Shown in pieces: positions 44,758 to 53,940 of a stretch of 61,564 nucleotides of DNA. The DNA is taken from assembly GCA_900554565.1 (NCBI GenBank), contig USHX01000005.1, positions 1 through 61,564 of the forward strand, written 5' to 3'. The stretch is from an uncultured Clostridium sp. Lineage in GTDB: Bacteria; Bacillota; Clostridia; TANB77; CAG-508. The notes beneath the pieces are model-generated. The model was given only the letters and a program-made list of their open reading frames with translations, did no database searches and had not been told where the DNA came from. A program made the position numbers and the translations under genes. Positions within the stretch are counted from its first letter, which is position 1. Each line of letters begins with the position of its first letter.

Positions 44758-46149
44758 TTAGAATTCACAATTTTTTGGTGTTCTTGGGAAAGGAATAACA
44801 TCACGAATATTTTGCATACCTGTTAAATACATAATAGCTCTTTCAAATCCAAGACCAAAACCAGCATGGTTACAAGATCCATATTTTCTTAAATCTAAAT
44901 ACCATTCATAATTTTCAATTGGCATATCAAGTTCTTTCATTCTATTTAACAATTTATCGTAATTTTCTTCTCTTTGGCTTCCACCAACAATTTCTCCAAT
45001 TCCTGGAACTAATAAATCAGCAGCTGCAACAGTTTTTCCATCTGAATTTAATTTCATGTAAAATGCCTTTATATCTTTTGGATAATCTGTTACAAATACA
45101 GGTTTTTTAAATATTTGCTCACATAAAAATCTTTCATGTTCAGTTTGTAAGTCAAGTCCCCAGAAAACTTTAACTTCAAATTTATCATTATATTTTTCAA
45201 GCTCTTTAACAGCATCAGTGTAGCTTATTCTAGCAAAATCAGAATTTATTACATTATCTAATCTATCTAAAAGACCTTTGTCAATAAATTGATTGAAAAA
45301 AGCCATTTCTTCAGGACAATTATCTAAAACATATTTGAAAATATATTTAATCATATCTTCTGCTAAGTCCATATCATCTTTTAAATCTGCAAAACAAATT
45401 TCAGGTTCAATCATCCAAAATTCAGCAGCATGTTTTACAGTGTTTGAATTCTCAGCTCTAAATGTTGGACCAAATGTATATACATTGCAAAAACTTTGTG
45501 CAAATGTTTCAGCATTTAATTGTCCACTTACTGTTAAATGCGCAGATTTTCCAAAGAAATCTTTAGAAAAATCAGGTTCACCATTTTCAAGTTTTGGAAC
45601 ATTTGCTAAATCAAAAGAGTTTACATTAAACATCTCTCCAGCACCTTCAGCATCACTTCCTGTAATTAAAGGTGTATTTACATATACGAAGTTTCTTTCT
45701 TGGAAAAATTTATGTATTGCATATGCTAAAACACTTCTTACTCTGAATACTGCATTAAAAGTATTTGCTCTTGGTCTTAAATGTGCTATTGTTCTTAGAT
45801 ATTCAAAAGAATGTTTTTTCTTTTGAAGAGGATAGCTATTGTCTGACATACTAAATATTTCAATATTTGTTGCTTGAATTTCAAATGGTTGTTTAGCATT
45901 TTCAGTTAAAACAACTTTTCCTGTTACTTTTATTGTTGAACTAATTGTTAGTTTTTTTACTTTTTCAAAATTAGATAGTTTATCTGTGAAAACTATTTGA
46001 ACATTTTTGAAAAATGTTCCATCATTTATTTCTATGAAACCAAATGTTTTTGAATCTCTTAGAGTTTTTACCCATGCTTCTAATGTTATTTCTTGGTCTA
46101 CATACTTTTCTGTTTGTTTGTATAAATCTCTTATGCTTATTTCTCTCAT
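44758..46149 (-). CDS. asnS: Asparaginyl-tRNA synthetase
   Basis: A 463-residue class-IIb synthetase. The N-terminal OB anticodon domain (about 15-105, ITLEAWVKTLRDSKTFGFIE) is followed by the core with motif 2 TFRAENSNT, the flipping region WMIEPEICFADL, and motif 3 GFGLGFERAIMYLTG. HAEFWMIEPE with no Asp-specific insert, together with the size, indicates AsnRS over AspRS. ATG 46147-46149 is preceded by CGGAGGGATAAT on the coding strand. Compare the anticodon-domain-less paralogue at 25654-26673. Confidence 0.96.
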   Translation of the reverse strand: MREISIRDLYKQTEKYVDQEITLEAWVKTLRDSKTFGFIEINDGTFFKNVQIVFTDKLSNFEKVKKLTISSTIKVTGKVVLTENAKQPFEIQATNIEIFSMSDNSYPLQKKKHSFEYLRTIAHLRPRANTFNAVFRVRSVLAYAIHKFFQERNFVYVNTPLITGSDAEGAGEMFNVNSFDLANVPKLENGEPDFSKDFFGKSAHLTVSGQLNAETFAQSFCNVYTFGPTFRAENSNTVKHAAEFWMIEPEICFADLKDDMDLAEDMIKYIFKYVLDNCPEEMAFFNQFIDKGLLDRLDNVINSDFARISYTDAVKELEKYNDKFEVKVFWGLDLQTEHERFLCEQIFKKPVFVTDYPKDIKAFYMKLNSDGKTVAAADLLVPGIGEIVGGSQREENYDKLLNRMKELDMPIENYEWYLDLRKYGSCNHAGFGLGFERAIMYLTGMQNIRDVIPFPRTPKNCEF

Positions 46150-46342
46150 ATTATCCCTCCGATTATTTAAACTTTCATTATTATATTACAGTTTTTAGCA
46201 TATTTCAATAGGAACCATAGGTTTTTAAAAAGTTTTAGAGCTGAAAAGCTTTACAAAGAAGTAAAAAGATGCTAATATAATTAACATAATGGCAAAAGCC
46301 ATGTTGTACATAATATCGTAAGACAACAAGGAGGAACAGACA

Positions 46343-47179
46343 ATGGAAAAACGATATGAAAAGAAAGTGTTAGAAAAAGGAACAACTATTTATGGGGATC
46401 ATACAAATCCACCAATTCCTGAAGGATACAATTATGTATTTGGAAGCTGGAATGGAGGATATACTATTGTAAATTGTTTGGGTGATGCGTTTGTATGGGT
46501 TCCAATAGGTGCTCTAGAAAAGAATGGAGTATTTAAAGGAAAGTTAGAAAAATTCGGGCGAAGACCAAGTTTAGACAAACCTTTTGTTGAGTCAGGTTAC
46601 TATGAAGAAAATTCCAAAGAATTAGAAGAACAATTTGAAATGGTCAAAAAATATGGTGGAATTTATATTTCAAAAAATTTGATTTCCAAAACGCCGAGAA
46701 ATGAGGTGCACTCATACGTAGAAAGATTTCCTTGGGTCAATATTAGCATTGATGAAGCTAGAGCAGTTATCAAGGAAGCTTTTGAAACTGAAAAAGTTGG
46801 CGCTGGAGTAGTAACAGCATCTCTATATGATTCAATTTTAGAATTGTTGATTGAATTAGGTGTTAAGAATACTGATGAAATAGTAAAAGATTCTTCAAGC
46901 TGGGGAAACTTTGCAGAATTACCATATGTGAAAGATCCGAAACCAAAATTAGAAATGACAGGAGTACATCCAGAAAATAGGGTAATTGGAATTAATGATT
47001 TAGCTGGAAATGTTGGAGAGTTAACATTAGAAAGTAATACTTTCACTAAGACTAAAGCAACTGTTAGAGGAGGAGGTTACGGACATTGTGATAATTATGC
47101 AAATGTAGCCTTTAGATCACAAGTAAGTTCATCTGGACATAGTGCTGTAGGATTCAGAGCGGTACTTTTTATAAAATAA
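46343..47179 (+). CDS. FGE-sulfatase-fold (SUMF1-like) protein
   Basis: A 278-residue protein ending with INDLAGNVGELTLESNTF, ATVRGGGYG and AFRSQVSSSGHSAVGFRAVL, the conserved core of the formylglycine-generating-enzyme fold (NDLAGNVWEW, RGGS, GFR). The catalytic Cys pair of true FGE is not evident, and no sulfatase gene is near, so it is more likely a binding or other member of the fold. FVWVPIGALEKNG near the N-terminus is also typical. No signal peptide is seen. AAGGAGGAACAGAC precedes the ATG. It is monocistronic. Confidence 0.75.
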   Translation: MEKRYEKKVLEKGTTIYGDHTNPPIPEGYNYVFGSWNGGYTIVNCLGDAFVWVPIGALEKNGVFKGKLEKFGRRPSLDKPFVESGYYEENSKELEEQFEMVKKYGGIYISKNLISKTPRNEVHSYVERFPWVNISIDEARAVIKEAFETEKVGAGVVTASLYDSILELLIELGVKNTDEIVKDSSSWGNFAELPYVKDPKPKLEMTGVHPENRVIGINDLAGNVGELTLESNTFTKTKATVRGGGYGHCDNYANVAFRSQVSSSGHSAVGFRAVLFIK

Positions 47180-47186
47180 TAACACG

Positions 47187-47226
47187 AAAAAAAGAAAGAT
47201 TTTGAAATTTCAAGTCTTTCTTTTTT
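47187..47226 (+). terminator. Terminator after the FGE-like gene
   Basis: AAAAGAAAGA and TCTTTCTTTT form a long stem with an inner TTGAAATTTCAA palindrome and a T-run. Confidence 0.88.
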
Positions 47227-47248
47227 ATAAATATTGCATGAAAAGATA

Positions 47249-47277
47249 TTGACAATGTAAAAACTAGACAATATAAT
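47249..47277 (+). promoter_or_regulatory. Promoter of the ABC exporter operon
   Basis: TTGACA (47249-47254), a 17-base spacer and TATAAT (47272-47277). A further TATAAT at 47373-47378 nearer the gene has no good -35. The leader to the ATG at 47409 is about 125 bases, with no clear structure. Confidence 0.75.
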
Positions 47278-47408
47278 TAAACAAAAGTTTGGGATGCATG
47301 ATGTGGAGGAAAATATAAAAAAATAAGAAAATAACAAAATAATATTTGTAGATTTTTTAAGCAAACATTTGATATAATGTAATTGCCAAAAAATGAAAGG
47401 AAAAAAGT

Positions 47409-49169
47409 ATGAAAAAAAGTTTTTTAAATAGGACACTAAAAGGTACAAAAATATATATGATTCTAATCTTAATATTAAGTGCAATATATTCAAGATTACT
47501 GGTATATATACCTATGTTTATACAATATGCACTTGATGGTGTAATAATGGAAAAAGAAAGCATAATTCCAAGTTTAATAAGAAATTTATTTTATTCAAGT
47601 AACAAGTTATCAAAGATAATAGTTCTGGTTTTAGTATTAATAATGGTAAATATATTAGTATTTGTTGTAAAGTACTTGAAGAGTAAGATTAATACAAAAT
47701 TTAATTTAATAATAAATAGAAATGTCAAAGAAACAGTTTTAGATTATATTCCTAAAATAAATTATATGCAATTCAGCAATATAGACAAATCAAATGTAAT
47801 TCAAAGAGTAAATAATGATGCTACTACATATTCTGAATTTTTTAATTCTCAACTAAATTTATTTTTTGATACAATTTTTATTGTTATATTCGCAGTAGCA
47901 CAAACATTGAAATTAAATAGTACTGTTGGATTATTTATAGCTATAATTTGTGGAATGATAGTTGCATTATCTGTATGGTATTTTAAAGCATCAAGACCAT
48001 TAGTAGAAGATATTGTTGAAAAAAATAGAGAAGTAATAAATAAAACTACAATAGAAATAGAAGAATCTAAAATGCTAAAAATATTTAATAGAAGAGATAA
48101 AGAAATAGAAGATTTTTCAAAAATGAATAATAATTACAAGAAAAAAGAAATAGAACTAGCCAAAAAGAAAGTATTATATGGAATTGGAACACACACTTTA
48201 AGAAACTTTAAAGAACCATTTATATTATTATGGGGTGGAATATTAGTTGTACAAGGGGAAATGACACTTGCTACTATATCAATCTTATTAACATATTCAA
48301 CAAAAATATTAGAATACGTACATGAATCAGTAGATAAACTAAAGACAATAAATGAATTTGTTGTAGCGTATAAGAAGTTGTCAAATTTAATGAACTTAGA
48401 TGAAGATATAGAAAAAAATCCTTACATAAAAATAGATGGCGATATTGTTTTTGAGAATGTAAGCATAAAACTAAATGATAATACTGTATTAAAAAACTTG
48501 AATTTTACAATAAATAGAAATGAGAATGTAGCAATTATAGGAGATAACGGATCAGGGAAAACAGTTCTTTCAAAAACTTTAATAGGTTTTTATGATTATA
48601 CAGGAAATATATATATTGGACAACAAAATATAAAGGATATAAGTAAAAAGAGTTTAAGAGATTATATAGGAGTAGTTCTTCAAGACACGTATTTATTTAC
48701 AGATACTATTAAAGACAACATAAAGATTACAAATCAACTTATAAAAGATGAAAAAATAATAGAGGCTTGTAAATTAGCAGATATATACGAAGATATAAAA
48801 AGGTTTGATAAAAACATAGATTACATGATAGGAAAAGGCGGAAATAACATTTCAGGAGGACAAAAACAAAGAATTGCAATAGCAAGAACTTTAATAAAAC
48901 AAAGCAAATTTATAGTTTTTGATGATTCACTATCAAAACTTGACACAAGAACAAAACTAAATATATTAAACAATATTATAAAAATGAAAATTGGAACGAT
49001 AATAATTTCACACGATTTGGAAGTAGTGAAAAGATGCGATAAAGTTTTATTTATAAACAATAAAATTATTGAAATTGGAAAACATGAAGATTTAATGAAA
49101 TCAAACGAATCATATAAAGAAATTATAGAAATTAATAAAAATAAAATAATAGAAGATGAGGAAATTTAA
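47409..49169 (+). CDS. ABC exporter subunit A (membrane + ATPase domain)
   Basis: A 586-residue half-transporter: six membrane segments (about 1-325) followed by an ATPase domain. Walker A is GDNGSGKTV (about 380), signature ISGGQKQRIAIAR, Walker B FIVFDDSLSKLD. The residue after the Walker B Asp is Asp and not the catalytic Glu, while its signature LSGGQ is nearly canonical. Its partner has the reverse pattern, as in asymmetric heterodimeric exporters such as TM287/288 and BmrCD. Substrate unknown, often drugs or peptides. The partner gene follows three bases after the stop. Confidence 0.9.
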   Translation: MKKSFLNRTLKGTKIYMILILILSAIYSRLLVYIPMFIQYALDGVIMEKESIIPSLIRNLFYSSNKLSKIIVLVLVLIMVNILVFVVKYLKSKINTKFNLIINRNVKETVLDYIPKINYMQFSNIDKSNVIQRVNNDATTYSEFFNSQLNLFFDTIFIVIFAVAQTLKLNSTVGLFIAIICGMIVALSVWYFKASRPLVEDIVEKNREVINKTTIEIEESKMLKIFNRRDKEIEDFSKMNNNYKKKEIELAKKKVLYGIGTHTLRNFKEPFILLWGGILVVQGEMTLATISILLTYSTKILEYVHESVDKLKTINEFVVAYKKLSNLMNLDEDIEKNPYIKIDGDIVFENVSIKLNDNTVLKNLNFTINRNENVAIIGDNGSGKTVLSKTLIGFYDYTGNIYIGQQNIKDISKKSLRDYIGVVLQDTYLFTDTIKDNIKITNQLIKDEKIIEACKLADIYEDIKRFDKNIDYMIGKGGNNISGGQKQRIAIARTLIKQSKFIVFDDSLSKLDTRTKLNILNNIIKMKIGTIIISHDLEVVKRCDKVLFINNKIIEIGKHEDLMKSNESYKEIIEINKNKIIEDEEI

Positions 49170-49172
49170 GTA

Positions 49173-50862
49173 ATGTTAAAAGAAATTATAAATAATTACA
49201 AAAAACAATCAATTAAAGTAGCAATTCGGTTGGTTTATAACAAGTATAATAGTAGTAATTTTTATAGCTTTTACAATTGTTATGGTAGAATATGCAATAC
49301 CAAGTAAAGATATAAAATTGATAATAGTGTTAGGAATCAGTTATTTTGGAGTTAATATTTTACGCTCAATTGTTACATTTTTTGAGGATTTTAATGACGC
49401 AGAATTTCAAAAAGAATTAGAAGCGGATTACAGAGAAAAAATTTATATAAAGTTACAAAAAACCACACAAAGTGAGATTGACAAAATAAGAGTGGGAGAA
49501 ATTTTAGAAAATATAATAAATGATACTAAAGAAATTGCAAGATGGTATAATACAGGAATTTGTACCTCTTATTTAGGTGGAGCTGTAAGATTAATTGGAA
49601 CATTACTTGTGTTAATGTATTTAAATATACCAATAGTTACAATAACATTTATGATATATATATTTGGATTTTTTATAACACATATATTTAATAAAAAATC
49701 AATTGAATATACAAAACTAAAAAGAGAAATAAATGCTAAAATACTAAATTGGTCAAATGAACAAGTACAGGGGTATTCTACAATAAAATCATTGGAGATT
49801 GAACACGAAAGAATGGCACAGGTAAAAGGCCTAATATCACAATATGAAAAAGCTACAAACAAATTAGAAAAAAATATTAGAATATATACTTGTTTATATG
49901 ATTTTATAGTCTCATGTGTTGGTGTATTAAATATATTAATTGGATCAATAGGAGTTGAACAAGGAATTATAACATATGGAACAATGATAATTCTTGCAAG
50001 ATATATATCTTCACCAGAAGCATATGCGAAATGGGTAATAGAAGGATTTCAAATAAGAAATATTGGTAAAATATCATATGAACGAATAACTAATATATTA
50101 CAAAAAGAAGAGGAAGAAATAGATAAAGGAATAGAACTAAAAGAAGTAAATAATATTCAGTTTGAAGATGTTAATTTCTCGTATGATAATGAAAAAAATG
50201 TATTAAGCAATATATCATTTAATGTAAACAAAAACGAAAGTGTTGCTTTGATTGGAAGAACAGGCAGTGGAAAGACAAGTTTAGTGAATTTGATTTGTAG
50301 ATTTTACAATTTAGAAGATGGTATTATTAAAATAAATGGAAAAGATTATAAAAAATATAATATAAAAAGTTTAAGAAATAAAATTGGTTACATTATGCAA
50401 AAAGTTGTAATATTTGATGGAACAATTTTAGAAAATATAAATTATGCCAATAAAGATATTTCAAAAGATGAGATAATTGAAATATGTAAAAAGTTAAATT
50501 TACATGCTAAAATAATGTCTTTAAAAGATGGCTATGAAACAAAGATTTCTGGAGATACAGATATTTTTTCAGCAGGCGAAAAACAATTGTTGAATTTTAC
50601 TAGAGTTATGGTTGAAAATCCGGAAATCATAATATTAGATGAGACTACAGCATCACTTTCAGCTAAATCTGAGATGATGGTTAGAAATGCAATTGATGAG
50701 ATAACAAAAGGAAAAATAAGTTTTATTATAGCACATAGACTTTCAACTATTAAAAAATGTGACAAAATATTACTTATGAAGGATGGAAAAATAGTGGAAG
50801 AAGGTAATCACAATGAGTTAATGAGTAAACATGGAGAATACTATCAATTAATGCTTAAATAA
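49173..50862 (+). CDS. ABC exporter subunit B, with one CGG recoding site
   Basis: With a +1 shift at CGG 49227 the gene encodes 562 residues starting MLKEIINNYKKQSIKVAI-GWFITSIIVVIF, so the N-terminal amphipathic helix and the first membrane segment are joined. Without it, translation stops around 49306, after about 45 residues. The ATPase domain has Walker A GRTGSGKTS, signature IFSAGEKQLL (variant) and Walker B IIILDETTAS with the catalytic Glu. It pairs with the upstream subunit. The ATG at 49173, three bases from the previous stop, with GAGGAAATTTAAG upstream, is the natural start. Without recoding one would have to start at internal codons lacking a ribosome binding site. Confidence 0.92.
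49227..49229 (+). other. Recoding site 6: in-frame CGG, +1 shift to GGT (ABC exporter B)
   Basis: Context GTAGCAATT-C-GGT-TGG, codon 19 from ATG 49173. Skipping C gives VAIGWFITSIIVV, the expected membrane helix. Confidence 0.92.
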
Positions 50863-50867
50863 AATAA

Positions 50868-50899
50868 AAAAAGTTGCCATATTATTGGCAGCTTTTTTT
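50868..50899 (+). terminator. Terminator after the ABC exporter operon
   Basis: AAAGTTGCCA and TTGGCAGCTTT pair (one mismatch) and are followed by Ts. Confidence 0.9.
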
Positions 50900-50962
50900 A
50901 AAATACACCTTTTGTATAAAGACAACATAATATATAACAAAAAGATGAAAGGTGGCAAAAAA

Positions 50963-52214
50963 ATGTCAGAATACATAATAAAAGGTGGGAACAAAGTAGA
51001 AGGCGAAGTAGAAATATCAGGATCAAAAAATGCAGCATTACCAATAATTGCTGCGAGCATATTAAATGCAGGAAAAACAACACTATACAATGTTCCAAAC
51101 ATACATGATACACAAATGATGTTTGAAATACTAAAGCAATTAGGGCGGAGAGGTAAAAAAGAAAAATAACAAAATAGTAATAGACACAAGTAAAATAAGC
51201 AAATATGAGATACCAGAAGATTTAATGAGACAAATGAGATCTTCTGTTATATTTGCACGGAGGACTTATTCGGAAAACACAAAAAAGCAACATTTTCATA
51301 TCCAGGAGGATGTGATATAGGAACAAGACCAATAGAATTGCACCTAAAAGCATTTGAAAAATTAGGAATAAATATTGAAAAAAACTATGGAAATATAGTA
51401 TGCAAATGTGATAAAATAACAGGAGAAAAAATAGACCTAGAATTTCCAAGTGTAGGAGCAACAGAAAATGCAATGCTTGCAAGTGCACTAGCAGAAGGAA
51501 AAACGCAAATAACAAATGCTGCAAGAGAGCCAGAAATAATAGATTTACAAAACTTCTTAAACAAAATGGGTGCCAAAATAAAAGGTGCTGGAACAAGCAA
51601 AATAGAAATACAAGGAGTAAAAAAACTAAAAGATGTAAGCCACAATATAATGCCAGACAGAATAGAAACAGGAACATTTTTATGCTTAGCAGCAATAAAC
51701 AAAGGAAATATTATAGTTAAAAATGCAGATAGTACACATATAACACCAATAATAGACAAACTAGAAGAAATAGGATGCCAATTTAATATAAATAAAAATC
51801 AAATAGAAATAAAATCGCCAAGAAGAATCAAGGCAGCAGATATAAGAACAACTCCATATCCAGGATTCCCAACAGATATGCAATCAATATTTGCAAGTGT
51901 TCTAACAATAGCAAAAGGGACATCTATAATAACGGAAAACATATTCGAAAATAGATATAAATATGCAAATGAACTAATAAGAATGGGAGCAAAAATTTCA
52001 GTAGAAGGTAAAACAGCTGTAATAAAAGGAGTTAGAAAGTTATATGGAGCAAATGTAGAAACAACAGACCTTCGTGGTGGAGCAGCAATGGTAATAGCAG
52101 CAAGTGTTGCAAAACGGAACAACAAAGATATCTAAAATAGAATATATATTACGTGGTTATGAAAAATTTGATAAAAAACTAAAAAAACTAGGAGTAGACA
52201 TACAAGTAAAATAA
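50963..52214 (+). CDS. murA: UDP-N-acetylglucosamine 1-carboxyvinyltransferase MurA, with four CGG recoding sites
   Basis: MurA transfers enolpyruvate from PEP to UDP-GlcNAc, the first committed step of peptidoglycan synthesis. The gene is in five frame segments; skipping the C of CGG at 51146, 51258, 51271 and 52115 gives a 415-residue protein, the normal size. ATG 50963 follows AAAGGTGGC. Motifs: IKGGNKVEGEVEISGSKNAA with the conserved Lys, NVPNIHDTQMM, RSSVIFAGGLIGKHKKATFS then YPGGCDIGTRPI, MPDRIETGTF, TTPYPGFPTDMQ, DLRGGAAMVIAASVAKG. In the loop that usually carries the fosfomycin-sensitive Cys I read PGGCDIG, so that Cys is present. Without recoding only about 68 residues are made. Confidence 0.96.
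51146..51148 (+). other. Recoding site 7: in-frame CGG, +1 shift to GGA (murA)
   Basis: Context CAATTAGGG-C-GGA-GAG, codon 62 from ATG 50963. Skipping C gives KQLGGEVKKK, matching the LG-x-V region. Unshifted reading stops at 51169. Confidence 0.93.
51258..51260 (+). other. Recoding site 8: in-frame CGG, +1 shift to GGA (murA)
   Basis: Context ATATTTGCA-C-GGA-GGA; in phase after site 7. Skipping C gives SSVIFAGGLI, where the Gly matches the conserved GPLL region of MurA. Confidence 0.92.
51271..51273 (+). other. Recoding site 9: in-frame CGG, +1 shift to GGA (murA)
   Basis: Context GGACTTATT-C-GGA-AAA, four codons after site 8. Skipping C gives GGLIGKHKKA and leads to YPGGCDIG. Confidence 0.92.
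52115..52117 (+). other. Recoding site 10: in-frame CGG, +1 shift to GGA (murA)
   Basis: Context GTTGCAAAA-C-GGA-ACA. Skipping C gives SVAKGTTKISKIEYILRGYE, restoring the conserved C-terminal G-x-T and RGYE motifs. Unshifted reading ends six codons later. Confidence 0.94.
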
Positions 52215-52220
52215 AATCAA

Positions 52221-52258
52221 AAGGACTTTATTTATTATGTATATAAAGTCCTTAAAAA
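52221..52258 (+). terminator. Hairpin after murA
   Basis: AAGGACTTTAT and ATAAAGTCCTT form a perfect stem. The tail is A-rich, so termination on the plus strand may be partial and transcription may continue into ftsQ. Confidence 0.65.
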
Positions 52259-52277
52259 ATCAAACAGGAGGGCAAAA

Positions 52278-53150
52278 ATGAACTCAAATGATAATAATTA
52301 TAAATTTGATTTAGACACAGAAACTGTAATTCAGATGACAAACAAAAATAAAATAAAAAAAGAAGAACAAAAAAGAAGAGTATTAACAAAGAAAGAAAGA
52401 AAAAGAAAGAGAAAAATTAAAAGAATAAAATTCTTTCTAAAATTAATTTTATTTGTTGGACTAGCATCGGGAACAATAATATTTGCATTAACTTCACCAA
52501 TTTTTAACATAAAAGACATAAAAGTAATAAATAATAATCAAGTACAAGCAGACACAATAATAAGTTTATCTGAATTAAAAACAGAAGATAACATATTCAA
52601 ATTTTACGGAAAAAATGTGGTAAACAAAATAAAAGAAAATGCATACATAGAAAATGTTAAAATACACAGAAAATTGCCTAGTACAATAGAAATAAAAGTA
52701 GAAGAAAGAACACCAAAATTCAGTGTAGATTATATGGGAAAATATGCATATATAAACACACAAGGTTATATCTTAGAAATTGCAGAAACTAATAATGAAA
52801 TGACAATTATTCAAGGTGCAACAACAAAAGAAGAAGACATACAACCTGGAAATAGGCTATGTAATGAAGATTTAAGTAGGTTAGAGGAAACAATAAAAAT
52901 TTTAAATTCTGCAAATGAAAACAATTTAGAAGGAAAGGTCACAAGTATTGACATTAGTGACAAAAACGAATATAGTATATACATAGAAAGTGAAAAGAAA
53001 AGAGTACATTTAGGAGATAGCACAAATTTAAGTAACAAAATGCTATATATATTAGCAATAATTGAAAAAGAAAAAGACAAAGAAGGAGACATATTTGTAA
53101 ACGGAGACTTAAATAACAAATTTCAGCCATACTTCAGAGAAAAAGTATAA
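52278..53150 (+). CDS. ftsQ: Cell division protein FtsQ/DivIB
   Basis: A 290-residue bitopic protein of the divisome. A basic cytoplasmic N-terminus (with KKERKRKRKIKR) precedes one membrane segment at about 55-75. The POTRA domain (about 76-145) has SPIFNIKDIKVINNNQV and IENVKIHRKLPSTIEIKVEER, and the beta domain follows (KYAYINTQGYILE). These match the FtsQ/DivIB signature. CAGGAGGGC lies before the ATG. Its position between murA and ftsA/ftsZ is standard. It helps link FtsL/DivIC and septal wall synthesis. Confidence 0.92.
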   Translation: MNSNDNNYKFDLDTETVIQMTNKNKIKKEEQKRRVLTKKERKRKRKIKRIKFFLKLILFVGLASGTIIFALTSPIFNIKDIKVINNNQVQADTIISLSELKTEDNIFKFYGKNVVNKIKENAYIENVKIHRKLPSTIEIKVEERTPKFSVDYMGKYAYINTQGYILEIAETNNEMTIIQGATTKEEDIQPGNRLCNEDLSRLEETIKILNSANENNLEGKVTSIDISDKNEYSIYIESEKKRVHLGDSTNLSNKMLYILAIIEKEKDKEGDIFVNGDLNNKFQPYFREKV

Positions 53151-53170
53151 TAAAATTTAATCTAAAGGAA

Positions 53171-53211
53171 AGGAGAATATCACATAAAATAGTATGTGAG
53201 ACAAAAATATG
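53171..53211 (+). promoter_or_regulatory. Ribosome binding site separated from the start by a hairpin
   Basis: AGGAG at 53171-53175 lies 33 bases before ATG 53209. Between them TCACATA (53180-53186) and TATGTGA (53193-53199) form a seven-pair hairpin. Folding it would shorten the effective distance to about 13 bases. No other start codon in this frame lies closer, because TGA at 53197-53199 blocks it. Confidence 0.6.
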
Positions 53212-53926
53212 TTAAATAAAAAAGTAATTAGTATAGTTTTAGGAACAATGTGTTTTGCATTAACATGCCGGAATATGTGTGCAAATAAGGACTGTAAAGG
53301 AATCTAATTCAACAGTAAGCAATAATTATGAAGAAAACAGTTTAAGAGCGGAAGTACTAAAATATAAAGAAAAATATGACAATAAATATAAAGAATTAGA
53401 AAAAGCAGAAAAAGAATTAGAAAAACAAAGACAAAATGCAACACAAAACAACAGTGACTTAGAATCAAAGGAAGAAGAAATTAAACAAGGAAATAAAATA
53501 CTAGGACTATCAGAAGTAACAGGGTCAGGAGTAATAGTTACATTATCAGATAGCAAAAAAGATATAAGTAGCGCATTAGATCCAAGTTCACTAGTGGTAC
53601 ACGATTTAGATGTGCTTAGTGTAATAAATGAATTACAAAATGCAGGAGCAGAAGCAATATCAATAAATGACCAAAGAATAGTTCCGACAACAGGAATTAT
53701 ATGTGGAGGAAATATTATAGATATCAATCAAGAAAAAGTAGGAGCACCATTTGTAATAAAAGCAATAGGGCTACCAGAACAACTTGCAGCATTATCAAGA
53801 CCAGGTGGATATCTAGAAACACTAAAAGGATATAGCATTGGAGTAGAACTAAAAAAATCAAATAATATAACTATTCCAAAATATTCTGGAACACTTACAT
53901 ATAATTATGCAAAAACATCTAAGTAG
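53209..53926 (+). CDS. DUF881 membrane-anchored protein, first copy, with one CGG recoding site
   Basis: With a +1 shift at CGG 53269 the gene encodes 238 residues: MLNKKVISIVLGTMCFALTC-GICVQIRTVKES. The site lies inside the single membrane anchor. A coiled coil (about 45-85) and the DUF881 domain follow, with GLSEVTGSGVIVTLSDSK, VINELQNAGAEAISINDQRI and GAPFVIKAIG. The next gene is a paralogue with the same layout. The family sits in division/cell-wall clusters of Firmicutes with no proven function. Unshifted reading stops at 53307 after about 32 residues. Confidence 0.9.
53269..53271 (+). other. Recoding site 11: in-frame CGG, +1 shift to GGA (DUF881)
   Basis: Context TTAACATGC-C-GGA-ATA, codon 21 from ATG 53209. 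Skipping C gives ALTCGICVQIRTV, which aligns with ALVMFMQFKIV of the following paralogue. Confidence 0.9.
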
Positions 53927-53940
53927 GAAAGGAGCAATCA

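Noticed and set aside
46343..47179. True formylglycine-generating enzyme
   Set aside because: The fold motifs are present but the catalytic Cys pair is not, and no sulfatase gene is nearby.
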